A stretch of 64,000 bases of DNA from NCBI RefSeq assembly GCF_011392125.1, contig NZ_JAAJBU010000002.1, positions 62,001 through 126,000 of the forward strand, in the 5' to 3' direction. The notes below the pieces were generated by a model. The model saw nothing but the letters and a program-made list of their open reading frames with translations. It made no database searches and was not told the DNA's origin. This document shows positions 6,075 to 14,154 of this stretch, one piece after another; position 1 is the stretch's first letter; each line of letters begins with the position of its first letter. Position numbers and translations under genes: made by a program. This DNA comes from Flavobacterium lotistagni. Lineage in GTDB: Bacteria; Bacteroidota; Bacteroidia; Flavobacteriales; Flavobacteriaceae.

Positions 6075-7271
6075 TTAAGAACCCAAAGCTTTTTTCACTT
6101 GGTCTGCAGCTTCTTGGAATTGCACCGCAGATAAAATCGGCATGCCTGAATTGTCGATCATCTCTTTGGCCAACTCTGCGTTAGTTCCTTGCAAACGAAC
6201 GATAATCGGCACTTTAATAGAATCGCCCATGTTTTTGTAAGCATCGATAACCCCTTGTGCTACACGGTCGCAACGCACGATTCCTCCGAAAATGTTGATC
6301 AAAATCGCTTTTACGTTCGGGTCTTTCAAGATGATTCTGAAGGCCAACTCGACACGTTTCGCATCAGCAGTTCCTCCAACATCCAAGAAGTTCGCTGGCT
6401 CGAAACCGGCGTATTTAATCAAATCCATCGTCGCCATGGCCAGTCCGGCTCCGTTCACCATACAACCTACGGTTCCGTCAAGGTCTACGTAATTCAAACC
6501 GGCAGCTTTGGCTTCTACCTCGATTGGGTTTTCCTCACGGATATCGCGCATTTCAGCATATTTCGGGTGACGGTACAAAGCATTGTCGTCAAGGTTCACT
6601 TTAGCGTCAACTGCAATGATTTTGTTATCCGAAGTTTTCAAAACCGGATTGATTTCGAACATCGTCGCATCGCAACCCACGTAAGCGTTATACAAAGCCG
6701 GAACAAACTGCGTCATTTCTTTGAACGCTGCGCCTGATAAACCTAAGTTGAACGCAATTCTTCTCGCCTGAAAAGCTTGCAAACCAACCGCCGGATCGAT
6801 TTCTTCGGTGAAAATCAAATGCGGGGTTTTTTCGGCTACTTCTTCGATATCCATTCCGCCTTCGGTAGAATACATGATCATGTTGCGGCCTTTGCCACGG
6901 TTAAGTAGTACCGACATATAGAATTCAGACGTTTCACTCTCACCAGGATAATACACATCTTCGGCAATGAGCACTTTATGTACTTTTTTACCCTCCGCCG
7001 AAGTTTGTGGCGTAATGAGCTGCATGCCGATGATTTGTTCTGCCAATTCTTCTACTTGCTGTAGGTTTTTAGCGAGCTTCACACCGCCGCCTTTTCCGCG
7101 CCCGCCTGCATGTACTTGTGCTTTAATGACGTGCCATCCGGTTCCGGTTTCTGCAGTGAGTTGCTTAGCCATAGCTACCGCTTCCTGAGGATTGTTGGCC
7201 ACATGACCGCGTTGTACTTTTACTCCGTAACTGGCTAGAATTTCTTTTCCTTGGTATTCGTGTATGTCCAT
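6075..7271 (-). CDS. sucC: Succinyl-CoA synthetase beta subunit (ADP-forming)
   Basis: The ATP-grasp subunit of succinyl-CoA synthetase, the TCA-cycle enzyme that makes ATP (or GTP) while releasing succinate from succinyl-CoA. It works in the cytosol with SucD, which is not in this window. At 398 residues it is close to the usual 388. The N-terminus MDIHEYQGKEIL is characteristic, the Gly-rich ATP-binding segment HAGGRGKGGGVKL is at about 52-65, and the CoA/phosphate-site segment NIFGGIVRCD near 325. A terminator follows it. A separate sucD locus is common in Bacteroidetes. Confidence 0.97.
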   Translation of the reverse strand: MDIHEYQGKEILASYGVKVQRGHVANNPQEAVAMAKQLTAETGTGWHVIKAQVHAGGRGKGGGVKLAKNLQQVEELAEQIIGMQLITPQTSAEGKKVHKVLIAEDVYYPGESETSEFYMSVLLNRGKGRNMIMYSTEGGMDIEEVAEKTPHLIFTEEIDPAVGLQAFQARRIAFNLGLSGAAFKEMTQFVPALYNAYVGCDATMFEINPVLKTSDNKIIAVDAKVNLDDNALYRHPKYAEMRDIREENPIEVEAKAAGLNYVDLDGTVGCMVNGAGLAMATMDLIKYAGFEPANFLDVGGTADAKRVELAFRIILKDPNVKAILINIFGGIVRCDRVAQGVIDAYKNMGDSIKVPIIVRLQGTNAELAKEMIDNSGMPILSAVQFQEAADQVKKALGS

Positions 7272-7299
7272 TTTGTAGTAATTTGACTTTAAAGTGTCA

Positions 7300-7307
7300 C
7301 AAAAATA
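7300..7307 (-). promoter_or_regulatory. Possible sucC -7 box
   Basis: The minus strand reads TATTTTTG, matching TAnnTTTG, 29 bases before the sucC ATG. No -33 element is seen at the right distance, so the call is weak. Confidence 0.35.
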
Positions 7308-7362
7308 ATAAAATCAATCAAACCTAGACGGGCAAAATGGGTTTTTATTTGGAAGTTTTTTT

Positions 7363-7443
7363 GAAGCTGTTTCCCGCTATCCGCTCTACCTTTTCCCGCT
7401 TAAAGAAAGCGGCAAAAGGGTGCCGCTGCTATCGGGGCTAGGG
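7363..7443 (-). repeat. CCCTAGCCC dispersed hairpin repeat, copy 3 (inverted)
   Basis: On the minus strand it begins CCCTAGCCCCGATAGCAGCG and ends near GAAACAGCTTC. The stem CTTTTGCCGCT pairs with AGCGGGAAAAG with one mismatch; the loop is TTCTTTA rather than GGGTT. Confidence 0.8.
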
Positions 7444-7485
7444 CACTAGTTTCCAAAAGAAAAAACAGCTAAAAAAATCAGGCAA

Positions 7486-7863
7486 TTAACTGCGCAACCA
7501 CTTCTTGCGATACACTTTGCCACCGGAATAAACCTCCACGATATAAAAGTCTTTTTTCAAGCCCGAAACATCCACCAAATAAGTATTCTCTGCTGACTTT
7601 GGTGTTTGCAAAACAATCCGTCCAGAAAAATCAGAAATCGAAATCGACTTGCGCTCGCTTCTTTTACCGGCCACCGAAATCAAGATGTGGTCATTGTCGG
7701 CATTCGGATATACGGTTACGCCTTCTTTGTTGCCGCCCATCAGGTCAAGCCCAATTGGCGCTTCACTATCTACGGCTTCGATAGATGCATCAGTCAATCG
7801 AGACATTTCCTGCGCTTGTAGGCCAGCCACCGAAAACAATAAAAAGACAATAAGTTTTCTCAT
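7486..7863 (-). CDS. Small secreted protein with T9SS type A sorting domain
   Basis: A 125-residue protein consisting of a signal peptide (MRKLIVFLLFSVAGLQAQ), a short linker and a Por-secretion C-terminal domain (about 55-125: VYPNADNDHILI, then the DFSGRIV and LKKDFYIVEVYSGG strands and a KKWLRS end). The longer frame starts at 7923, but ATG 7863 places the signal peptide at the N-terminus, so I chose it. It has no other domain, so it is either a tiny cargo or a remnant of a larger protein whose catalytic part was lost. Function unknown. Confidence 0.75.
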   Translation of the reverse strand: MRKLIVFLLFSVAGLQAQEMSRLTDASIEAVDSEAPIGLDLMGGNKEGVTVYPNADNDHILISVAGKRSERKSISISDFSGRIVLQTPKSAENTYLVDVSGLKKDFYIVEVYSGGKVYRKKWLRS

Positions 7864-7991
7864 ACTTTGTTGGAAGTCGATGCAAATAAACGATATTTTT
7901 TGTATTTCGTCGATATACTTCAAACTTTAACAGCTTAAATTTTCCTTAAGATTTTACGAAAACGTTTGAAGGTTAAATTCTCTTGTAATTA

Positions 7992-8023
7992 TTTGCAAAC
8001 CAACGATTGTAACAATAGATTTG
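7992..8023 (+). promoter_or_regulatory. lysA promoter
   Basis: TTTG (7992-7995), 20 bases, then TAGATTTG (8016-8023), a full match to TAnnTTTG. The start codon is only 16 bases downstream, implying a very short leader. Confidence 0.6.
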
Positions 8024-8039
8024 TCAAAAATCCACACTT

Positions 8040-9242
8040 ATGCAACCCAAAGAATTGCTCGCTTTAGCCCAAGAATTCGGCTGCCCGCTATACGTTTACG
8101 ACGCAGCGAAAATCAAATCGCAATACGACCGATTGAAAAATGGCTTTTCTAAAGTAGCGCGCGTGAGAATCAATTATGCCGTAAAAGCCTTGTCTAATGT
8201 AGCGGTGTTGCAATACATGAAAGTTATCGGGGCCAACCTTGACACGGTTTCGATTCAAGAAGTACGGCTCGGGTTGTACGCCGGTTTTGCTCCTGAGCAA
8301 ATTATCTTTACCCCAAATGGCGTTTCGTTTGAAGAAATTGAAGAAGCCGCCGCTTTAGGTGTTCAAATCAATATTGACAATCTTTCCGTATTAGAACATT
8401 TCGGCACCAAGCATCCGCGGGTTCCGGTTTGTATCCGCATCAATCCGCACGTGATGGCAGGCGGACACACCAATATCTCGGTCGGCCATATCGATAGCAA
8501 ATTCGGAATTTCTATCCACCAAATGCCACATCTGTTGCGCATCGTAGAAAATACAGGCATGCACATCAATGGCATTCACATGCATACCGGCTCGGACATT
8601 CTCGACATTGAAGTTTTTCTATACGCATCAGAGATTTTGTTCGACGCCGCAAAACATTTCAAAACATTGGATTTTCTTGACTTTGGTAGTGGTTTTAAAG
8701 TACCGTACAAAAAAGGCGACATCGAAACCGACATTGAAGAATTTGGCCAAAAGCTCAGCAAACGTTTCAACGCTTTTGAAAAAGAATACGGCCGCGACTT
8801 GACCTTAGCTTTCGAACCCGGAAAGTACATCGTTAGCGAAGCCGGCTTTTTTCTGGCTAAAGTGAATGTAGTCAAACAAACGACTTCAACGGTTTTTGCT
8901 AGCATCGACAGCGGCTTCAACCATTTAATCCGTCCGATGTTTTACGGCTCACAGCACGCTATCGAAAACATTTCCAACCCCAAAGGAAAAGAACGTTTTT
9001 ACAGCGTAGTCGGCTACATCTGCGAAACCGATACGTTTGCCAATAATCGCAGAATTGCCGAAATTACCGAAGGCGACATACTTTGTTTCCGAAATGCCGG
9101 TGCTTATTGTTTTACGATGGCATCCAACTACAACTCGCGTTATAAACCTGCGGAAGTTTTATTCAAAGACGGTAAAGGCATCCTGATTCGGGAGCGCGAA
9201 ACTTTTGAGGATTTGCTGCGAAACCAGATTCTGTTGGATTAA
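8040..9242 (+). CDS. lysA: Diaminopimelate decarboxylase
   Basis: A PLP enzyme that decarboxylates meso-diaminopimelate to L-lysine, the last step of lysine synthesis, in the cytosol. Its 400 residues fold as an alanine-racemase-like barrel plus a beta domain. The PLP lysine is in INYAVKALSN (K49), the family segment HIDSKFGIS is near 150, the glycine loop GSGFK near 219, and the substrate/PLP segment EPGKY near 258. C-E-T-D (about 325-328) carries the catalytic Cys contributed across the dimer. A good promoter lies just upstream. An octamer array follows the stop by 8 bases. Arginine/ornithine decarboxylase relatives are less likely. Confidence 0.93.
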   Translation: MQPKELLALAQEFGCPLYVYDAAKIKSQYDRLKNGFSKVARVRINYAVKALSNVAVLQYMKVIGANLDTVSIQEVRLGLYAGFAPEQIIFTPNGVSFEEIEEAAALGVQINIDNLSVLEHFGTKHPRVPVCIRINPHVMAGGHTNISVGHIDSKFGISIHQMPHLLRIVENTGMHINGIHMHTGSDILDIEVFLYASEILFDAAKHFKTLDFLDFGSGFKVPYKKGDIETDIEEFGQKLSKRFNAFEKEYGRDLTLAFEPGKYIVSEAGFFLAKVNVVKQTTSTVFASIDSGFNHLIRPMFYGSQHAIENISNPKGKERFYSVVGYICETDTFANNRRIAEITEGDILCFRNAGAYCFTMASNYNSRYKPAEVLFKDGKGILIRERETFEDLLRNQILLD

Positions 9243-9250
9243 AAAAAGCT

Positions 9251-9274
9251 CGCAAAGCCGCGAAGTCGCAAAGT
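9251..9274 (+). repeat. 8-bp-period array O1 after lysA
   Basis: Three 8-mers, CGCAAAGC, CGCGAAGT, CGCAAAGT, begin 8 bases after the lysA stop. They match the octamer period of the arrays at 49817 and 50298, but not their sequence. Confidence 0.65.
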
Positions 9275-9340
9275 GGTATGGAACACTTTCTATTGTTGCT
9301 TTTCTTTTTTTTGGATTTCCAGTTAATAGGTCGAAGATTG

Positions 9341-9727
9341 CTATTTGTTGGCTTCTTCTGTTTCGGCAAACACCAAATCCGCTTCGGGAAAAATCGAATC
9401 GTTTTCAGAAAAATCGAGCACCTCGGCTGCGGGAATGTGTTGGGCTATTTCATTGATTCCTTTGAGCATCAAGAGTTCGGTGGTATACTTTCGGCTATTG
9501 GCCAAAATAAAACCGTCTTTCGAAAGCCTGAAAAAATATTTCCCGCCTGCATTACGAATTTTGGTTATCGCAAACAATTCAAAATGTTGTTGGAACCCGC
9601 CAATGAGTTTTTCACAATCTGATTTTTGTTTGTAGCTGATGCTCGTAAAAATAGTCTTGCCGCGCCGGGTGGCGAAGATGAATTTATAATCTCCGTTGTC
9701 GCGTTTGCTGATGACGAATGTTCCCAA
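9341..9727 (-). CDS. DUF1508 (YegP-like) family protein
   Basis: A roughly 128-residue cytosolic protein with two copies of the DUF1508 motif: GTFVISKRDNGDYKFIF... with KTIFTSISY (first), and ITKIRNAGGKYFFRL... with ILANSRKY (second). The frame opens at TTG 9751, but a -7-like TAGTTTTG (minus strand, 9749-9756) covers that codon, and family members start M-G-x-F-V-I-S-K, so I prefer TTG 9727. Function unknown; YegP-like proteins are small stress-associated proteins. Confidence 0.75.
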   Translation of the reverse strand: MGTFVISKRDNGDYKFIFATRRGKTIFTSISYKQKSDCEKLIGGFQQHFELFAITKIRNAGGKYFFRLSKDGFILANSRKYTTELLMLKGINEIAQHIPAAEVLDFSENDSIFPEADLVFAETEEANK

Positions 9728-9900
9728 AAGTGTGTTTTTATAATGCGCCAAAACTAAACATATCCGAAAAAATGTTCGTCGGAAATTATCAACAGGAACT
9801 TAATTTACAGGAAAATGACGATTCTATTCTAATCATTATTAATGCTTTAAATCCCGATTTTCATTTGAAAAAAATATTACTTTTATTGAAAAAACTAAGT

Positions 9901-11172
9901 ATGAAAACAAAATTACTCACGCTAGCTTTAGGCCTTAGTGCTGGTTTATGGGCACAACCTACTTGGCAAGAAATCTTACCAGAATCTAATGGTTCTAGGT
10001 ATGACGATGTGTTTTTCTTGAATCCGAATTTGGGTTGGGCAGCCGGTAGCGGAGGCTTCGTTTACAAAACTCAGGATGGTGGTGCCCATTGGGAATTACA
10101 ACTGGATTTGGGCGATATCTACATCCGTAATATCGAATTCCTCAATGAGAATGTAGGCTTTCTCGGCACACTAAACGGCGGTTTTTACAAAACCAATGAT
10201 GGCGGAAATCACTGGACTTTGGTTAACAATGTTGTGCCCGCTAACGGAAATGAAGAACCCAACGACGTAATTTGCGGGCTTGACGCGGTGGGCACGCATA
10301 CCATTTACGGTTGCGGAACTTATTTCGGTCCGGCTTATATTATCAAATCTGTTGACAGCGGCGCCACTTGGCAGTTTATCGATATGAGTGCTTATGCCGA
10401 AAGTTTGGTGGAAGTTTTATTCGTCGATGAAAATACTGGCTTTGCTTCTGGCGGCAACAGCAACGGTGGCGTGATTCTCAAAACCACTAATGGTGGCGCA
10501 AGTTGGACCGAAATTTACCATACCGGAATCAATGGCGAATGGGTTTGGAAATTACAACGCCTTTTCTCTAATCCGGAAATCATGTTCGGCTCGGTAGAGT
10601 CAATGGCGCCTCTGAATGGCAAATTGGTAAAATCTGTTGATGGCGGCCAAAACTGGGTTTCAAAAGAAGTGCCTGATACCGATATTCAAGCGGTAGGTTT
10701 CAATACTGAAAATCATGGCTGGATGGGCGGACATCACACCGGATTTCTCGAAACCTTTGATGCGGGCAATACTTGGACTAACACCGGTTTTGGCGGCAGT
10801 CTGAACCGAATTCAGTTTTTTGATGAAAATCTGGCATATTGTGCTGGCAATGGAATCTATAAATTCTCCGATGAAAATCTAGGCACTACTCATCCTTCGG
10901 GAAATGCCGAAAGAGAAAAGCTTGAAGTGCACATAGCGCCCAATCCGGTGGGCAATCAATTGGAATTCAATGTTAATTTTAAAAGTGCCGATCATATCAT
11001 CTTAAGGCTTTTTGACAACAACGGCAAATGGATTACGGAATTCAAAACAGAAAGAATTACTTCAGCGGGGAAAAAAAATTATAGCTTTCCGTTTCCTTAT
11101 CCCGCCGGAACTTACTATTTGAGTTTGCACAACGACTCGGGCGAACAAGCTGAAAAAATTATTAAAAAATAG
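9901..11172 (+). CDS. Secreted YCF48-like beta-propeller protein, T9SS type A
   Basis: A 423-residue secreted protein: signal peptide (1-19, ending LWAQ), six propeller repeats with the Asp-box-like motif K-(T/S)-x-D-G-G-x-x-W (VYKTQDGGAHW, FYKTNDGGNHW, IIKSVDSGATW, ILKTTNGGASW, LVKSVDGGQNW, FLETFDAGNTW), then a C-terminal T9SS domain (about 345-423, IAPNPVGNQLEFNV). The fold resembles photosystem II assembly factor YCF48 and sialidase propellers, but no enzyme residues are evident. Here it is a secreted or cell-surface protein of unknown ligand. ATG 9901 was chosen over 9718 because it starts the signal peptide. Its stop abuts the convergent gene's stop without a spacer. Confidence 0.8.
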   Translation: MKTKLLTLALGLSAGLWAQPTWQEILPESNGSRYDDVFFLNPNLGWAAGSGGFVYKTQDGGAHWELQLDLGDIYIRNIEFLNENVGFLGTLNGGFYKTNDGGNHWTLVNNVVPANGNEEPNDVICGLDAVGTHTIYGCGTYFGPAYIIKSVDSGATWQFIDMSAYAESLVEVLFVDENTGFASGGNSNGGVILKTTNGGASWTEIYHTGINGEWVWKLQRLFSNPEIMFGSVESMAPLNGKLVKSVDGGQNWVSKEVPDTDIQAVGFNTENHGWMGGHHTGFLETFDAGNTWTNTGFGGSLNRIQFFDENLAYCAGNGIYKFSDENLGTTHPSGNAEREKLEVHIAPNPVGNQLEFNVNFKSADHIILRLFDNNGKWITEFKTERITSAGKKNYSFPFPYPAGTYYLSLHNDSGEQAEKIIKK

Positions 11173-12411
11173 TTACTGCTTCAGAAATTTCAAGGTTCTT
11201 ACTAGAGCGTCAGTTTTAATTTCCAGCATATAAATTCCCGATTGTAAATAGGTTGTTTCTAAAACCAAGGTCGTCTGGCTTTGGTTTTCTTTTTGCACCA
11301 TCAATTGGCCTAGATTATTGTAAATCCTAATATGCGTAGGCTCGGTTCCGAGGTTTGAAACCGTCAATTCGTCGTTGACAGGATTGGGGTAAAGTTGAAC
11401 TTCAGCTTTAGTAAAATCAACAGCAGCCAATGGTGTACAATTACCGGCTGCCTCAAACGGATGGAACCAGCGCAAGGCACTCTGCAAAATCGAACTTTCA
11501 TCATTGTTCCCAACATCGCGGCACAGCCACGCGCCGGCTATGGAATTGGTTTCACATTTCGGCACTAGCGCAAAACCTTCTATGTTGTCATTCGCATCAA
11601 ACGTATCGGGAATATTGAACTCATTGGTCACAGCAAATTTCCTTTCTCCGCTAATCATACCCGACGACAAATTCGTGACTTCGAGTTTATTGTTTCCTGA
11701 AATATTGTGCAGTATATATAACAAACCGGTGCTTCGGTCAAAAGCCAAATCACAGCTTTCTTCGCGACTGGTTTTGTACTTGCCGACGTATGCAAAATCA
11801 TTGTTCGTGTTCGGATTTACATCGAAAACCCAAACATAACCACCGTCTTGATGCGCCACAAAAAACAAACCGCCCAAACCTTTGGTAGAAGTATACAATT
11901 GACCGGTTTGCTCGCTGATAAAACCCGCAGCACTCAAAAAACTGTCGGGTACAAACACGATGCCTTCCGGGCCGGTATTTCCGGTATCTTCCATGGGCGA
12001 TGGCGCGTTGAGCAAATTCCAATGTTTAAATTCTGTAACCGAAGAAAAATTAGCCGTGTAAGTATACCGACGGATTTCGTAATTGTTCTCATCCATCGTA
12101 TAGAATTCGTTGGCGGAAAGATTGGCTTGGGTAATGCCTTCTGGACCACCTTCAATAGTTTTATTGGCGATTTGGGTAAAACCACTGGCAATAGCATTCC
12201 ATTGCAAAACCCGAACACGACCATCATTCTGCACGGCATACAACCGATTGTTTACAGGATTAAAATGCAGCCCGCTCAAATCATTAACTCCAGCGGCATC
12301 CATGATATTAGTCAGATTGATACCATTGGTCCACGGTGAGGCTGGCCAAGCTTGTGCCTGAAGATTGAAAACTGATAATAAAGCCAAGCAAACATTCAAA
12401 AACCTGATCAT
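11173..12411 (-). CDS. Secreted SdiA-regulated/phytase-like propeller protein, T9SS type A
   Basis: A 412-residue protein with signal peptide (1-19, FNLQAQ), a beta-propeller region (about 30-320) with repeated segments such as DLSGLHFNPVNNRLYAV, EGITQ and CDLAFDRSTGLLYILHN, and a C-terminal T9SS domain (about 335-412, YPNPVNDELTVSN). The propeller segments resemble the SdiA-regulated / esterase-like phytase families. It is translated 2 bases after the stop of the PafA-type phosphatase gene, so the two form an operon; a joint role in extracellular phosphate release is plausible but inferred. Confidence 0.65.
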   Translation of the reverse strand: MIRFLNVCLALLSVFNLQAQAWPASPWTNGINLTNIMDAAGVNDLSGLHFNPVNNRLYAVQNDGRVRVLQWNAIASGFTQIANKTIEGGPEGITQANLSANEFYTMDENNYEIRRYTYTANFSSVTEFKHWNLLNAPSPMEDTGNTGPEGIVFVPDSFLSAAGFISEQTGQLYTSTKGLGGLFFVAHQDGGYVWVFDVNPNTNNDFAYVGKYKTSREESCDLAFDRSTGLLYILHNISGNNKLEVTNLSSGMISGERKFAVTNEFNIPDTFDANDNIEGFALVPKCETNSIAGAWLCRDVGNNDESSILQSALRWFHPFEAAGNCTPLAAVDFTKAEVQLYPNPVNDELTVSNLGTEPTHIRIYNNLGQLMVQKENQSQTTLVLETTYLQSGIYMLEIKTDALVRTLKFLKQ

Positions 12412-12413
12412 GC

Positions 12414-14027
12414 CTATTTGGTATTAATAATCTCAGTCAAGACTTCAGACTCTGTGCCGTTAGGTAAAGTAATCCCAATTTTTAGCGCAATGGTCGGGGC
12501 GATTTCGGTAATGATTTTTCTATCGGCGGTACTTCCCGGGGGAATGTTCCAACCGTAGAAGATGAGCGGAACGTGCGTGTCGTAACTATAAGTCGTTCCG
12601 TGCGAAGTTCCAGTGGCGCCATACTCGATGAAACCCGGTTGGTCAATCAAGACCAAATCGCCATTTTGCTTAACATCATAACCTCTAGCAATACAATGCA
12701 AATGGTAATCGTTGCCACTGTCGGCAAGAATTTCTTCTTCGGTATAAACTCTTTTCACCTGCGGCTGAGTCATTAAATATTCCTTAAAGGTTCGTTTTAC
12801 AGTAGCCAAGTCTAGGTTTTTAGATTTGATTTTGTCGCGGTTGAAAAATACGTTAAAGCTAGAATAATTCAACACCAAATCTTCGCCGAAGGTATCGATT
12901 GAAAACAGTCTTAAACCTTTAGCAATTTCTTTGGGTTCAATCGGTTTTACGTCGTATTGGTTGTCGGATAGAAATTTGGCATTTTCGGCTCCGGCATGAT
13001 CGGCAGTTAGAAACAATAAGTAATTGTCTTTCCCGACGCTTTTGTCTAGGAAAACTAGCAAATCGGCAATGGTTTGATCCAGACGTAAATAAGTGTCTTG
13101 CAATTCAATCGACCGTGGCCCGAGAATGTGACCCACGTAATCGGTTGAGGAAAAACTCACCGCCAGAAAATCCGTTATGTTATCTTTACCCAACTCTTCT
13201 TTTTCAATGGCTCGTTTGGCAAACATGGCCAAGAAATCATTTCCGAATGGCGTGGTGCGCAAAACGCCGGCATCGTTGGCCGCATATAACTTCTTCAAGT
13301 CATAGGGAAACACCGGTTTGTCTACTTTATAAAGCCTGCCTTCGTACGGATTGTCGTCGGGCAAACTTTCGTTATAGGTTTCCAAAGGTTTGAGAAGTTG
13401 CCATGGCTTATTGAGGAAGGTTTCGTAATTTTTTTCTTTGTTGAACTCCGTTACCCATTCTGGCAACGCTTTTCCGTAAAAGGTACTCGATATGAAATTG
13501 CCGGTTTTGCTGTACCAAAAAGCCCAATTGGCAAAATGTCCGGCAGGCAAAATAGCACCGCGGTCTTTTAAACTCATCCCAACGACCTTTCCTTTAAAAT
13601 TGGTCGAAAGCCGAAGTTCATCTGTGATGGTGGTTGATAGCAGGTTTCTGGGTGACATTTTTCCTTCTCCTTTAGTGCCTTCACCCAAAGTTTCGACCGC
13701 TTCATCATCGGTACAATACCGTTCTTTGGAAGTGCTTCTGGAAAACCATTCGTTGCCGACAATTCCGTGAATTGCGGGAGTGGTTCCGGTATAAATCGAA
13801 GCGTGGCCCGGCGCTGTGTATGTCGGTAAGTAATTGTAATGCGTATTGGTAAATGTATAGCCTTGGTTCATCAGTCTTTTAAAACCGTTGCTGGAAAAAT
13901 CACCAGAAAAGCGGTAGAGGTATTCCATTTTCATCTGGTCTACCACAATACCGACCACCAATTTTGGGCGTGGCTGTTGCGCCATTACGACCGAAGTCAA
14001 GCACAAAGCGAAAAGTAATTTCTTCAT
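12414..14027 (-). CDS. PafA-type alkaline phosphatase (phosphate-irrepressible)
   Basis: A 537-residue periplasmic phosphomonoesterase of the alkaline phosphatase superfamily, with signal peptide (1-16). The zinc ligand D30 is in VGIVVDQ and the nucleophile T71 in PTYTAPGHAS. The phosphate-binding pair is in SLKDRGA, where K and R correspond to K162/R164 of Elizabethkingia PafA. Further ligands are in FSSTDYVGH, TADHAG and the final TSHGTTYSYDTHVP. The fit is close to PafA rather than PhoA or the NPP diesterases. Downstream is a T9SS propeller gene in the same operon. The enzyme likely frees phosphate from organic monoesters outside the cell. Confidence 0.9.
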   Translation of the reverse strand: MKKLLFALCLTSVVMAQQPRPKLVVGIVVDQMKMEYLYRFSGDFSSNGFKRLMNQGYTFTNTHYNYLPTYTAPGHASIYTGTTPAIHGIVGNEWFSRSTSKERYCTDDEAVETLGEGTKGEGKMSPRNLLSTTITDELRLSTNFKGKVVGMSLKDRGAILPAGHFANWAFWYSKTGNFISSTFYGKALPEWVTEFNKEKNYETFLNKPWQLLKPLETYNESLPDDNPYEGRLYKVDKPVFPYDLKKLYAANDAGVLRTTPFGNDFLAMFAKRAIEKEELGKDNITDFLAVSFSSTDYVGHILGPRSIELQDTYLRLDQTIADLLVFLDKSVGKDNYLLFLTADHAGAENAKFLSDNQYDVKPIEPKEIAKGLRLFSIDTFGEDLVLNYSSFNVFFNRDKIKSKNLDLATVKRTFKEYLMTQPQVKRVYTEEEILADSGNDYHLHCIARGYDVKQNGDLVLIDQPGFIEYGATGTSHGTTYSYDTHVPLIFYGWNIPPGSTADRKIITEIAPTIALKIGITLPNGTESEVLTEIINTK

Positions 14028-14054
14028 AAAAAAGGCCTTTAAGTTAACCGCTTA

Positions 14055-14082
14055 CAAATATAGTGGCTTTCGGTTGCATCAA
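14055..14082 (-). promoter_or_regulatory. Probable promoter of the PafA-type phosphatase
   Basis: The minus strand reads TTG (14080-14082), 17 bases, TATATTTG (14055-14062). The start codon is 27 bases downstream. Confidence 0.5.
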
Positions 14083-14104
14083 TTGAAGAAAGCTCAGATT
14101 TAAC

Positions 14105-14139
14105 CATAAAAAAATGCCGCTATCCCTAGCGGCATTTTA
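14105..14139 (-). terminator. Terminator of the adhesin operon
   Basis: AAATGCCGCTA (14112-14122) pairs perfectly with TAGCGGCATTT (14127-14137) around a 4-base loop, with T-runs on both strands. It lies 16 bases past the stop of the OmpA-family gene. Confidence 0.85.
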
Positions 14140-14154
14140 ACCCAATTAAATTAA

